From JBJYIN01 sp046237015 (GTDB taxonomy: Bacteria; Pseudomonadota; Gammaproteobacteria; Enterobacterales; Enterobacteriaceae), in assembly GCF_046237015.1 (NCBI RefSeq), contig NZ_JBJYIN010000005.1, positions 124,001-188,000 on the forward strand: a stretch of 64,000 nt of DNA, in the 5' to 3' direction. The position numbers and the translations under genes were made by a program. Each line of letters begins with the position of its first letter. Within the stretch, counting starts at the first letter, position 1. Positions 36,769 to 45,674 of this stretch are shown piece by piece. Under the pieces are notes generated by a model that had not been told where the DNA came from, searched no databases, and saw only the letters and a list, made by a program, of their open reading frames with translations.

Positions 36769-38433
36769 TCAGAACGAGGTCCAGTCTTGCGTATGCGTCG
36801 CTGTTTTACCCACCACCGTCGCAGGGACTAGTGTTCTATTGGCCGGTAGCACCAGCGTTTCCCGCGACGGGTCAACTCCCGCAGGGTTACCACCCAATTT
36901 AAAGGCGTTAACCGTTTGCGTTAATGATGACGCCTGAGACTGCAATGACAATGCCGCTGCCGCAGATTCTTCTACCAGTGCCGCATTTTGTTGTGTCGTG
37001 GTATCTATCTGCCCGACCGCCAGATTGATCTGGTTTACACCATCACTCTGCTCACGGCTCGCCTGTGCAATTTCGCTGATAATAGCGTTCACATCCTGTA
37101 CATACACGGCCAAACCGTTCATGGTTTCTTCTGCCGTATCCACTAACCCCATACCGTCATGGATCTTGTGAACAGAATCATCAATCAGCTCTTTAATCTC
37201 TTTCGCCGCGGTTGCACTTCGTTGAGCCAGAGAACGAACTTCAGATGCAACCACTGCGAATCCACGCCCTTGTTCACCAGCTCGGGCCGCTTCTACTGCG
37301 GCATTCAATGCCAGGATGTTGGTCTGGAAAGCGATACTGTCGATCACACCAATAATTTCCGCCATACGCTCTGAAGAATCACGAATACCCCGCATTCTGT
37401 GCGTTACCGATGACATAACTTCACCGCTACGTTTCGCCGTCTCCGAGGCCTTATTCGCAATCTCCGTCGCTTGAAGCGTGTTATCCGCTGTATTCTTGAT
37501 AGTGGATGTCAGTTCTTCCATAGAAGACGCCGTCTGCTCTAGCGAGCTAGCCTGTTCTTCTGTGCGAGCGGATAAATCCTGATTGCCTGCGGCAATCTGG
37601 GAAGCTGCTGTCGCAATGGTCTCTGCTCCATCACGCACCTGGCTGACAATATTACGCAAACTGCTATTCATCTGATCCAGCGACATCAGCAACAAGCCCG
37701 TTTCATCTCTTTTCGTCGTATTAATAACGGAAGTCAGATCGCCTTTCGCCACTTTATCAGCGACAGCCAGAGCTTCTTGAATCGGTTGCGTGACGCTCCG
37801 GGTAATGAACCAGGCAATAAGCACACCGGCAAAAGCACCCAGTGCTAAAATGCCCAACAAAATATTACGTATCTCAATATACGTTTCCGCCATCGTATCA
37901 ACAGAAACGTTCATTAATTCATTCTGATAGCCCACAACTTTGCGCACACTTTCACGATATTCCCGCTGAATAACATTCATGTTATTAGCAAATTCCTCTA
38001 CCGCTGCGGGCCGATCGCCAATCTTAATCAGGCTGATCATTTTGTCACCGGAAGCAATATATTGAGAACGATGACGCGTTACTTCAACCAGCGCTTTTTG
38101 TGATTTTTCATCACTCAAACCTTTGCTCAATGAATCAAGCAGCGTGCTGATATCTTTTCTAAAAGCATTAATCATATCGAGCGTACTGTTGATCTGTTCG
38201 GGATTTGTCACCAGTAAGAGCCTCTGGTAAGCCACCAAACTGCTATTCACATCATCAATCAACTGGTTGGCATCCACCGTATGTGGATAAACATCGTTAA
38301 CGATATCACTGGCGCTATCCTGAAAACTGGATAACTTACTGATGGAAAGCAGGCTGACGATAAAAAGCATTAACACTAAAAAGGCAAACCCTGAGCCCAA
38401 ACGATAGCCAATTTTTAAATTATATATATGCAT
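36769..38433 (-). CDS. Methyl-accepting chemotaxis protein
   Basis: 554-aa chemoreceptor. TM1 is at about residues 8-30 and TM2 at about 188-210, bracketing a periplasmic four-helix-type sensor domain. A HAMP domain follows (SVTQPIQEALAVADKVAKGD), then methylation helices (EEQASSLEQTASSMEELTST) and the conserved hairpin tip (IDSIAFQTNILALNAAVEAA). The last residues DWTSF resemble the NWxxF pentapeptide that tethers CheR and CheB. Ligand unknown. It follows array D and is unrelated to it in function. Confidence 0.93.
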   Translation of the reverse strand: MHIYNLKIGYRLGSGFAFLVLMLFIVSLLSISKLSSFQDSASDIVNDVYPHTVDANQLIDDVNSSLVAYQRLLLVTNPEQINSTLDMINAFRKDISTLLDSLSKGLSDEKSQKALVEVTRHRSQYIASGDKMISLIKIGDRPAAVEEFANNMNVIQREYRESVRKVVGYQNELMNVSVDTMAETYIEIRNILLGILALGAFAGVLIAWFITRSVTQPIQEALAVADKVAKGDLTSVINTTKRDETGLLLMSLDQMNSSLRNIVSQVRDGAETIATAASQIAAGNQDLSARTEEQASSLEQTASSMEELTSTIKNTADNTLQATEIANKASETAKRSGEVMSSVTHRMRGIRDSSERMAEIIGVIDSIAFQTNILALNAAVEAARAGEQGRGFAVVASEVRSLAQRSATAAKEIKELIDDSVHKIHDGMGLVDTAEETMNGLAVYVQDVNAIISEIAQASREQSDGVNQINLAVGQIDTTTQQNAALVEESAAAALSLQSQASSLTQTVNAFKLGGNPAGVDPSRETLVLPANRTLVPATVVGKTATHTQDWTSF

Positions 38434-39234
38434 TACCGATCCCTTTATTTACCGCATGTTTAATGTAAATCCCAAACAAATACCCCGCCGATAGAAAAAC
38501 CGGAGAAAAAGGATATTTTCCATGATGCTCACCAGATAAAAAAACGCGACCAAACGTACACCGACCTCCAGACAGTGGATTTTCAGAGACGGGAAATAAT
38601 ATTCATGGTTGAACATTACCGTAATATTTATAAGCGTACAGATCGGACTCAAGTAAGCACTAAAATAACGCGCCACCAGATTGTACGGTCTCTTTTTATT
38701 TATCCTATTGACGGTAATGATCAGGCGCCAATATTTTCTATTCCCAGTGATACAACCCCTAATCGTTAGGTATTTATCGGCAGGCTAAGTAAGAGCTTTA
38801 TACCATTGATCGTTTAAATCATTCAAAAGTAAACAAATAATAGATGAAAACTATCAAAAAACAATAATCGATCGGCAAAATCACTATTTATAGGTAAAAT
38901 AAGATGACGACAAAAATAGTAACGTCAACCAATAATGAATTATTCTAAAAGGAAAGAAGACTCAATTAAATCGATCAAAAAACAATCAAATTACAATATA
39001 ATGCTTATCTGCTCTTCATTTCGCTAAAATGAATCTATTTTCATCGACTGAATTAGAACGATCCACCAATATTAATCGAAAGAACTTCCTTCATATACAT
39101 ACCAGTGACACAGTATAGATATTCAATAAGATAAAAAGTGAAGAAAGAATAATGGATAACCCATATTACTAAGGAAGAATGCTACACCATGAGACGAAAC
39201 GCTCACGGTGTAGATAATTACAGTGCTTTCACCC
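38434..39234. other. Gene-free AT-rich stretch between MCP and uvrA
   Basis: 801 bp, very AT-rich between about 38770 and 39180, with no frame showing a recognisable protein. It should hold the promoter of the MCP gene. Near its right end, CTACACC-A-TGAG pairs with CTCA-C-GGTGTAG (39182-39213), a stem-loop just after uvrA on the minus strand that may be its terminator, though no T run follows. Nothing else recognised. Confidence 0.45.
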
Positions 39235-42066
39235 TTAATTGCGTGCCAACATCGGTTTTAGGAAACGTGCAGTGTGTGATTTTTCACATTCGGCAACCGT
39301 TTCCGGCGTCCCGGCAACCAGGATCTCACCGCCGCCACTCCCACCTTCCGGCCCCAGATCGACAATCCAGTCTGCCGTTTTTATGACATCAAGGTTGTGT
39401 TCAATGACGACAATGGTGTTTCCCTGATCGCGTAATTGATGCAAAACCTCCAACAGTTGCTGAATGTCGGCAAAATGTAGACCGGTTGTCGGCTCATCAA
39501 GAATATAAAGTGTCTGGCCCGTGCCACGTTTCGATAGCTCTCGCGCTAATTTGACCCGCTGTGCTTCACCGCCAGATAACGTCGTGGCCGACTGCCCAAG
39601 CCGAATATATGACAAACCGACATCCATCAGCGTTTGTAACTTACGAGCTAAAGCAGGTATCGCATCAAAGAACTCACGTGCTTCCTCTATAGTCATATCC
39701 AAGACTTCATGGATACCTTTACCTTTATATTTGATTTCCAGCGTTTCGCGGTTATAGCGCTTCCCTTTACACTGGTCGCACGGAACATAGATATCAGGCA
39801 GAAAGTGCATTTCTACCTTGATTACACCATCTCCCTGACAAGCCTCACAACGTCCGCCACGCACATTAAAGCTGAAACGCCCAGGGTTATAGCCACGGGA
39901 ACGCGCTTCCGGTACGCCCGCGAACAATTCACGGATCGGGGTAAAAATCCCAGTATAGGTCGCCGGGTTGGAGCGTGGCGTGCGCCCTATCGGGCTCTGA
40001 TCGATATCAATGACCTTATCGAAATGCTCTAGCCCTTGAATTTCACGGTGCGCAGCGGGTTCCGCCAAGGTTGCGCCATTTAACTGACGCTGCGCCAGAG
40101 GGAACAACGTGTCATTAATCAGCGTAGATTTACCCGATCCCGACACGCCAGTCACGCAAGTAAAAAGCCCAACAGGCAACGTCAGCGTCACATCTTTTAG
40201 ATTATTGCCTTTCGCGCCAATCAGTTTCAGTACTTTAGTTGGATCGGCCGGAACACGGTGCTCAGGAACGTCAATTTTGCGCTTACCGCTCAGGAACTGT
40301 CCGGTCAATGAGTCAGGGACCGCCATGATTTGAGCCATCGTCCCTTCAGCCACGACCTGCCCACCGTGAACACCCGCGCCCGGCCCAATATCAATCACGT
40401 GGTCGGCAGCACGAATCGCGTCTTCATCATGCTCAACGACAATCACGGTATTTCCCAGATTGCGCAAATGAATCAATGTTTCCAGCAGGCGCTCATTATC
40501 ACGTTGATGTAGCCCGATAGACGGTTCGTCCAGCACATACATCACCCCGACTAAGCCAGCCCCAATCTGGCTAGCCAGACGAATACGTTGTGCCTCGCCA
40601 CCGGATAACGTTTCCGCCGAACGTGATAGCGACAGATAATTCAGCCCGACATTCACCAGGAATTTCAGTCGATCACCAATTTCTTTCAGCACTTTTTCAG
40701 CAATTTGGGCACGTTGTCCACTGAGCTTCATATTCTGGAAGAACGTCATCGCATGTCCGATACTCATATCGGAAATCTGCGGCAGCGTTGTCTGCTCAAC
40801 GAACACGTTACGTGCCTCTTCACGCAGGCGCGTCCCCCCGCAGCTGGCGCAGGAGCGGTTGCTAATAAATTTTGCCAGCTCTTCGCGCACCGCGGTGGAT
40901 TCCGTTTCTTTATAACGGCGTTCCATGTTGTGCAGCACACCTTCGAACGGATGACGACGCACTGAGGTGTCACCGCGATCGTTGATGTATTTGAATTCGA
41001 CGTTCTCTTTACCGGAACCGTACAGAATCACGTTCTGGACTGCTGAATTCAGGCTTTCAAACGGCGCATCAACGTCAAACTTGTAATGATCGGCCAGCGA
41101 ACGCAGCATCTGAAAGTAGTAGAAATTACGACGATCCCAACCGCGTATTGCTCCTCCCGCGAGTGACAGTTCCGCATTCTGAACCACGCGAGCGGGATCG
41201 AAAAACTGTTGGACGCCCAGACCATCGCAGCTTGGGCACGCGCCAGCCGGGTTATTGAACGAAAACATACGAGGTTCCAGCTCATGCATGCTGTAACCAC
41301 AGATCGGGCAGGCAAAATTCGCCGAAAATAGCAACTCTGGCTGGGTAGGATCGTCCATATTGGCGACAATAGCGCTACCACCGGAAAGTTCCAGCGCCGT
41401 CTCAAATGATTCCGCCAGACGCTGAGCCAGATCGTCACGAACTTTAAAACGATCGATGACAACTTCAATCGTGTGCTTTTTCTGTAGCTCCAGCTTGGGC
41501 GGATCAGAAAGATCGCACACTTCGCCATCGATACGGGCACGGATATAGCCTTGTGAAGCCAGGTTTTCCAGCGTTTTACTGTGTTCGCCTTTGCGATCTT
41601 TCACGATCGGCGCCAGCAGCATCAGGCGTTTACCTTCCGGCTGTGCCAGCACGTTGTCCACCATCTGGCTGACCGTCTGTGCATCCAGCGGCACATTATG
41701 CTCTGGACAGCGCGGTTCACCCACGCGTGCAAACAGCAAACGCAGATAGTCATGAATTTCAGTAATCGTCCCGACCGTGGAACGGGGATTATGCGAAGTG
41801 GATTTCTGCTCGATAGAGATAGCGGGCGATAGCCCTTCGATATGATCGACGTCCGGCTTTTCCATCAGTGACAAGAACTGACGGGCATAGGCAGAGAGGG
41901 ATTCCACATAGCGCCGTTGCCCTTCGGCATACAGCGTGTCAAACGCAAGCGATGACTTACCTGAACCCGATAGGCCGGTGATAACAATGAGCTTATCGCG
42001 AGGAATTATCAGATTGATATTCTTAAGATTATGGGTACGGGCACCACGAACTTCGATCTTATCCAT
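39235..42066 (-). CDS. uvrA: Excinuclease ABC subunit A
   Basis: 943-aa DNA-damage recognition ATPase of nucleotide excision repair. It has two ABC modules (Walker A GLSGSGKSSLAF near residue 31 and GVSGSGKSTLINDTLF near 640; signatures LSGGEAQRI and LSGGEAQRVKL) and zinc-binding clusters CPICGYSMHE...CPSC and CEACQGDG...CDQC. Length matches E. coli (940). Divergent from ssb with a LexA box between them, as in E. coli. Confidence 0.98.
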   Translation of the reverse strand: MDKIEVRGARTHNLKNINLIIPRDKLIVITGLSGSGKSSLAFDTLYAEGQRRYVESLSAYARQFLSLMEKPDVDHIEGLSPAISIEQKSTSHNPRSTVGTITEIHDYLRLLFARVGEPRCPEHNVPLDAQTVSQMVDNVLAQPEGKRLMLLAPIVKDRKGEHSKTLENLASQGYIRARIDGEVCDLSDPPKLELQKKHTIEVVIDRFKVRDDLAQRLAESFETALELSGGSAIVANMDDPTQPELLFSANFACPICGYSMHELEPRMFSFNNPAGACPSCDGLGVQQFFDPARVVQNAELSLAGGAIRGWDRRNFYYFQMLRSLADHYKFDVDAPFESLNSAVQNVILYGSGKENVEFKYINDRGDTSVRRHPFEGVLHNMERRYKETESTAVREELAKFISNRSCASCGGTRLREEARNVFVEQTTLPQISDMSIGHAMTFFQNMKLSGQRAQIAEKVLKEIGDRLKFLVNVGLNYLSLSRSAETLSGGEAQRIRLASQIGAGLVGVMYVLDEPSIGLHQRDNERLLETLIHLRNLGNTVIVVEHDEDAIRAADHVIDIGPGAGVHGGQVVAEGTMAQIMAVPDSLTGQFLSGKRKIDVPEHRVPADPTKVLKLIGAKGNNLKDVTLTLPVGLFTCVTGVSGSGKSTLINDTLFPLAQRQLNGATLAEPAAHREIQGLEHFDKVIDIDQSPIGRTPRSNPATYTGIFTPIRELFAGVPEARSRGYNPGRFSFNVRGGRCEACQGDGVIKVEMHFLPDIYVPCDQCKGKRYNRETLEIKYKGKGIHEVLDMTIEEAREFFDAIPALARKLQTLMDVGLSYIRLGQSATTLSGGEAQRVKLARELSKRGTGQTLYILDEPTTGLHFADIQQLLEVLHQLRDQGNTIVVIEHNLDVIKTADWIVDLGPEGGSGGGEILVAGTPETVAECEKSHTARFLKPMLARN

Positions 42067-42155
42067 TCACACATTTCCCGGAATCAATGCAGTTTTTCAT
42101 CATCTCACTGATGGAGACAACCGGTACGAAACGTGCAATTATGGCACAAACAAGG

Positions 42156-42171
42156 CTGAATGAATATACAG
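42156..42171. promoter_or_regulatory. LexA (SOS) box between uvrA and ssb
   Basis: CTGAATGAATATACAG fits CTG-N10-CAG and its reverse complement CTGTATATTCATTCAG is the E. coli uvrA operator as I remember it. It lies 90 bp upstream of uvrA and 140 bp upstream of ssb. Confidence 0.9.
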
Positions 42172-42310
42172 TGCTTGATCCATTTATTCTGCAAACGCTG
42201 CAAGCTTTCCTTTCATTACGCAAGCTATTTCGCAGGTATGCGACAAATGTGTATCATGCTAAAATCGATCGTTTAGACTGTCATAAATTGATTCATCAGG
42301 AGACACGAGC

Positions 42311-42856
42311 ATGGCCAGCAGAGGCGTTAATAAAGTGATTCTCGTCGGGCATCTGGGGCAAGACCCAGAAGTTCGCTATATGCCGAACGGTGGTGCGGTT
42401 GCCAACATCACTCTGGCCACGTCCGATAGCTGGCGTGACAAACAAACTGGCGAGCAGAAAGAAAAAACCGAATGGCACCGTGTTGTTCTGTTCGGCAAAC
42501 TGGCTGAAGTCGCAGGTGAGTATCTGCGTAAAGGTTCCCAGGTTTACATTGAAGGTGCGCTGCAAACCCGTAAATGGGCCGATCAGTCTGGCGTAGAGCG
42601 TTACACCACCGAAGTGGTTGTTAACGTCGGCGGCACCATGCAGATGTTAGGTGGACGCCAGGGTGGCGGCGCACCAGCAGGCGGTAACGCAGGTGGCGGT
42701 CAGCAACAAGGCGGTTGGGGACAACCTCAACAACCGCAGGGTGGAAACCAGTTCAGCGGAAACGCGCAACCGCAGCCGGCTCGTCCTGCGCAAAATAACG
42801 CCCCTGCGGCCAGCAATGAGCCGCCGATGGATTTCGATGACGACATTCCGTTCTAA
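42311..42856 (+). CDS. ssb: Single-stranded DNA-binding protein
   Basis: 181-aa SSB. The OB fold starts MASRGVNKVILVGHLGQDPE; a Gly/Gln/Pro-rich linker occupies about residues 115-165; the acidic tail MDFDDDIPF binds partner proteins. AGGAGACACGAGC precedes the ATG. Ordinary genomic SSB. Confidence 0.98.
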   Translation: MASRGVNKVILVGHLGQDPEVRYMPNGGAVANITLATSDSWRDKQTGEQKEKTEWHRVVLFGKLAEVAGEYLRKGSQVYIEGALQTRKWADQSGVERYTTEVVVNVGGTMQMLGGRQGGGAPAGGNAGGGQQQGGWGQPQQPQGGNQFSGNAQPQPARPAQNNAPAASNEPPMDFDDDIPF

Positions 42857-42886
42857 GTTCGAAATTTTGTTTTGTAAATCAATCAA

Positions 42887-43004
42887 TTAACTAAAATCAT
42901 CGAGTTAATCATAGGCTGTTGGAATGCCTATTGCGAGCCTGACTTACCCTTATCCAGTAATGGGTTTGAACCTCGAAAGAGGGAGGGGAATGTAGCATGT
43001 CAGG
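42887..43004 (+). ncRNA. Candidate structured RNA element, copy 1
   Basis: After ssb, a hairpin TTAACT/AGTTAA (42887-42908) is followed by an 87-nt block, 42918-43004, closed by CCTGAC (42938) and GTCAGG (42999). Inside are ACCC/GGGT and a CCTC-GAAA-GAGG hairpin with a GNRA loop. A block about two-thirds identical is at 45563-45650, with the same stems and one compensatory pair change. No known RNA family is recognised; whether it is transcribed is not known. Confidence 0.4.
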
Positions 43005-43091
43005 AAAAGGCTGGTTGCGGGGAAATAACCTACTTTGCGCCAGCCATTGCAAGTCCCATAGGGTTAAGCCTGATTGGTTGAATCATAGTTC

Positions 43092-43345
43092 GGTAATGCA
43101 TCTAATTAGTTGAATTGGGGTATAACGCCCGCTTTTTCGGTTCTCTCATAGCCAACGTTACTGTCCATTGTCCCCGTTGTCAGTCTGCTCATCTATACCT
43201 ATGAAGCTCGCAAGCCTGGCGCTGGTATGCCTATAACACCAAAACAGGCGGCGTTTTGGCTTATACGTTTGGGCCGCGTACCAATGAAACCTGCCGTGAA
43301 CTGCTGACTCTGCTCACACCGTTTACTATCGGTCAGGGGAGGAAG
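43092..43345 (+). pseudogene. IS1-family element relic
   Basis: GGTAATGCATCTAATTAGTT at 43092 resembles an IS1-type left end. From 43148 the bases encode ANVTVHCPRCQSA, the start of InsA with its ATG changed to ATA. Then come IYTYEARKPG in another frame and, from about 43223, WYAYNTKTGGVLAYTFGPR and following InsB residues up to LLTPFTIG. At least two internal deletions and the loss of both active ends make it a dead remnant. It may mark how the defence genes arrived. Confidence 0.75.
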
Positions 43346-43421
43346 GAGCCATACACCTCATTCATACAGGCGTGCTAGTCAATACAAGGTAGGAAATATA
43401 AAGATTAGCCTAAATTGGTTT

Positions 43422-43493
43422 ATTAGCTGCGCAGCTAATGATGCAACAATGTCTAATATTAGCTAAGATAGCATTATTTTCTGTACAGCTAAT
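43422..43493. promoter_or_regulatory. Candidate operators of the AbiE-type operon
   Basis: An 18-bp perfect palindrome ATTAGCTGCGCAGCTAAT (43422-43439) and a second inverted pair ATTAGCT (43458-43464) and AGCTAAT (43487-43493), ending 21 bp before the antitoxin-like gene. AbiEi antitoxins are known to bind inverted repeats and repress their own promoter, which fits this arrangement. Confidence 0.6.
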
Positions 43494-43514
43494 AATGATT
43501 TGGAGGCTAATATT

Positions 43515-44633
43515 ATGGAGTATTACTCACATAGTTTAGGGTTTGAATTCGAAAGGCAGATGCTGGATGCCCTGATGGTGGCTCTTGCTGAAGCATTCGG
43601 CTCCGAAGCCTCAGTGCTCGATGCTTCACACGAGCTTCGTGGGGTTGAGCTTGATGGCATGATCGTGATCAAGGCTATGGGTAAAACCCTACAGGTATTC
43701 GTCGAAGTCAAAAGGGAGGTCTACCCAAGAGACTTAAGGAATGCTGTGTACCAGCTCCACAGAAGCATGGACGAAACTCGTCATCGTCACGAAGCTATTA
43801 TTGGACTGCTCGCTGCAGGCGTATTGAGTCCCGGGGCTAAGCAGGAGCTTAGGGAACAGAATATCGCCTCATTCGAGCTGGGAGGCAGCCTTTACCTAAA
43901 GCATGACGGCTGGCTCATCAACATCGAAAAGCCTTCTCACCGTACCAAGAAGAACACTCAGGGCATTGATCTTTTCACTGAGGCCCGTGAAAGTGTAATA
44001 CACGCGCTTTTGATGAATAGTCATGGGTGGTTAACTGGTACAGAGCTGGCCGAACAAGCCGAAACGTCACCATACACCTGCTCTCTCGTGCTGCAGGAAC
44101 TGACGTTGCGTGAGTGGGTGGAGTCTACTGGTGGAGGACCGAGCAAGCGCAGAATGCTCACTCGCCCTGGTAAGCTTTTGGACGCTTGGTCTGAGCAGTG
44201 GCAGGAGCGCAAAGAAAAAAGGTCAAAGTGGTACACCTTTGTCGAAAATCCCAAGGATATGCTGGCCCACCTAGCGGAACGGATAGATCGTCAGAAGGTG
44301 GATTATCCGTGGGCGTTCACAGGTGCTGCAGCGGCTAATGTTTACGCCCCATTGCTGACCAGTACTGAGGGGGCAGAAATCATTGTCCCCAAGGGCTACG
44401 CAGAGAGGATGGCTGATGTGTTAGGCCTGAAGCCAGTGAGCAAAGGGGCGAACATTACTCTCATCGAGCGCGAACCTGCGAGCTTGCTTTACCGAGATAT
44501 GCACTCGGACCACCCTATCTTTTTCGCAAGTCCTTACATTCTTTACTTAGACTTATTGGATGGTCGAGGCCGCAACAAAGAACTGGCGGAACATATTAGA
44601 GAACGATTGGAGTCTTTATGGCAACGGGATTGA
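43515..44633 (+). CDS. AbiEi-like antitoxin with PD-(D/E)xK-type N-terminal segment
   Basis: 372-aa protein resembling the large AbiEi-like antitoxins of type IV systems. Residues 1-130 carry VELDGMI (Asp47) and FVEVKR (Glu64, Lys66), the spacing of a PD-(D/E)xK nuclease core. A winged HTH follows at about 150-215 (LTGTELAEQAETSPYTCSLV), then an AbiEi-like C-terminal domain (PWAFTGAAAANVYAPLL). ATG 43515 has GGAGG eight bases upstream. It overlaps the next gene by 16 bp. Predicted repressor and antitoxin; nuclease activity is only suggested by motif. Family call from memory of AbiEi_2-type proteins. Confidence 0.7.
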   Translation: MEYYSHSLGFEFERQMLDALMVALAEAFGSEASVLDASHELRGVELDGMIVIKAMGKTLQVFVEVKREVYPRDLRNAVYQLHRSMDETRHRHEAIIGLLAAGVLSPGAKQELREQNIASFELGGSLYLKHDGWLINIEKPSHRTKKNTQGIDLFTEARESVIHALLMNSHGWLTGTELAEQAETSPYTCSLVLQELTLREWVESTGGGPSKRRMLTRPGKLLDAWSEQWQERKEKRSKWYTFVENPKDMLAHLAERIDRQKVDYPWAFTGAAAANVYAPLLTSTEGAEIIVPKGYAERMADVLGLKPVSKGANITLIEREPASLLYRDMHSDHPIFFASPYILYLDLLDGRGRNKELAEHIRERLESLWQRD

Positions 44634-45523
44634 AGCCTCGTACAGCGGCTGGATACGATCAAAATGTTACATTGGCATGCGAGAGGACATTGCTCACACT
44701 GCTAAGCGCCTTTGGGAATCTGAAGGAAACGCTAAGACTTGTCGGTGGCTTGGTACCTCGGTACCTCACGCCAGCGACTCCGCCCGATGTTCCTTTGCAT
44801 GCTGGTACTTCGGACGTAGACATAGTGTTAAACCTTGAAATACTGGCAGTTGGCAATGAATACGCTAGCCTTGCGCAGCAGCTAAAAGCACGGGGCTTCA
44901 CCCGTGGGGGCGAAGAGGGAAATACCGCATCCTGGCGCTGGCGTCGTAGGGTTAATGAGCATATTGAAGTAGTTGTTGAGCTTCTTCGGGATGCCGGTGA
45001 TGAGGAACCAGGCCGGACCATCAGCGTCGATGGGGAAAGAGTATCGGCACTCACAATTAAGCATGCCCGAATCGTCCACGACTGGTATCAGGAGAAGACA
45101 GTTTCTGCCCAGTTGCTGGATGGTGATGGTCTCTCAGTAGATATCGTGAGATTTGCTGACGTACCAGCATTTGTCATTTTGAAAGCGCTAGCTCTGGATC
45201 AACGTCAGGAGAGGAAGGATGCTGCTGACCTAATCCACGTGATCAGATACTCAGGCTCGGTACAGGAAGTCGCAGCTCTATTCGTTCAGCGTATTCGTTC
45301 AGGGCAGCACCCAGAGGCTTTGCAGGACGGGCTAGCGGCGCTCGGCAGGCGCTTTGGGGACGACGAGCATGGTGAAGGCTATGAGAAGGTGGGGGCTGTT
45401 GCCTACGCACGCTTCCACGACAAAGACGACGAAGACGAAGATGAGCTTGTTGGTCGTCAGCGTTTTGCTGCAGGGTTAGTCCAGCGCTTACTGGCCGAGA
45501 TTGAGAGGCAACGGGCAATCTAA
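44618..45523 (+). CDS. AbiEii-like nucleotidyltransferase toxin
   Basis: 301-aa DNA-polymerase-beta-type nucleotidyltransferase. The catalytic motif reads HAGTSDVDIVL (Gly63, Ser65, Asp66, Asp68), preceded by LVGGLVPRYL. Further on, ILKALALDQRQERKDAADLIHV has the Lys and Arg/Lys-Asp pattern of AbiEii toxins. In known AbiE systems the toxin transfers nucleotides to RNA (for example tRNA) and causes bacteriostasis on phage infection. Overlap with the antitoxin-like gene and the pairing support a type IV system. The tail is acidic (DKDDEDEDE). Confidence 0.75.
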   Translation: MATGLKPRTAAGYDQNVTLACERTLLTLLSAFGNLKETLRLVGGLVPRYLTPATPPDVPLHAGTSDVDIVLNLEILAVGNEYASLAQQLKARGFTRGGEEGNTASWRWRRRVNEHIEVVVELLRDAGDEEPGRTISVDGERVSALTIKHARIVHDWYQEKTVSAQLLDGDGLSVDIVRFADVPAFVILKALALDQRQERKDAADLIHVIRYSGSVQEVAALFVQRIRSGQHPEALQDGLAALGRRFGDDEHGEGYEKVGAVAYARFHDKDDEDEDELVGRQRFAAGLVQRLLAEIERQRAI

Positions 45524-45530
45524 CTCAAAT

Positions 45531-45555
45531 AATTACCACGAAACCCGTGGTAATT
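45531..45555. terminator. Perfect 10-bp hairpin after the AbiEii-like gene
   Basis: AATTACCACG-AAACC-CGTGGTAATT, 8 bp after the stop codon. No T run follows, so it may instead belong to the RNA-like element that begins 7 bp later; a hairpin stands in the same place before copy 1. Confidence 0.6.
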
Positions 45556-45562
45556 ATAAACG

Positions 45563-45650
45563 GTTGGTGTGTCTATCGTAAGCCTGACCCATCCTTAATG
45601 AGTAATGGATGTAGGCCTCAAAAAGGATAGCGAAAATGAAGCGCGTCAGG
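45563..45650 (+). ncRNA. Candidate structured RNA element, copy 2
   Basis: 88-nt block homologous to 42918-43004. CCTGAC (45583) and GTCAGG (45645) are kept. The inner stem is CATCC/GGATG, with a U-A pair at 45592/45609 where copy 1 has C-G. The third hairpin CCT/AGG keeps an A-rich loop. It lies 24 bp upstream of the ParB-like gene. Function unknown. Confidence 0.4.
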
Positions 45651-45674
45651 TTTAACTATAAGGAAAAATAGTTG

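Noticed and set aside
38575..38769. 64-aa frame upstream of the chemoreceptor gene
   Set aside because: No recognisable features; the region is probably only promoter DNA.
45563..45650. Attachment sites (att) flanking a mobile island
   Set aside because: The two blocks are too diverged for recent direct-repeat att sites and no integrase is present; conserved stems favour a structured element instead.
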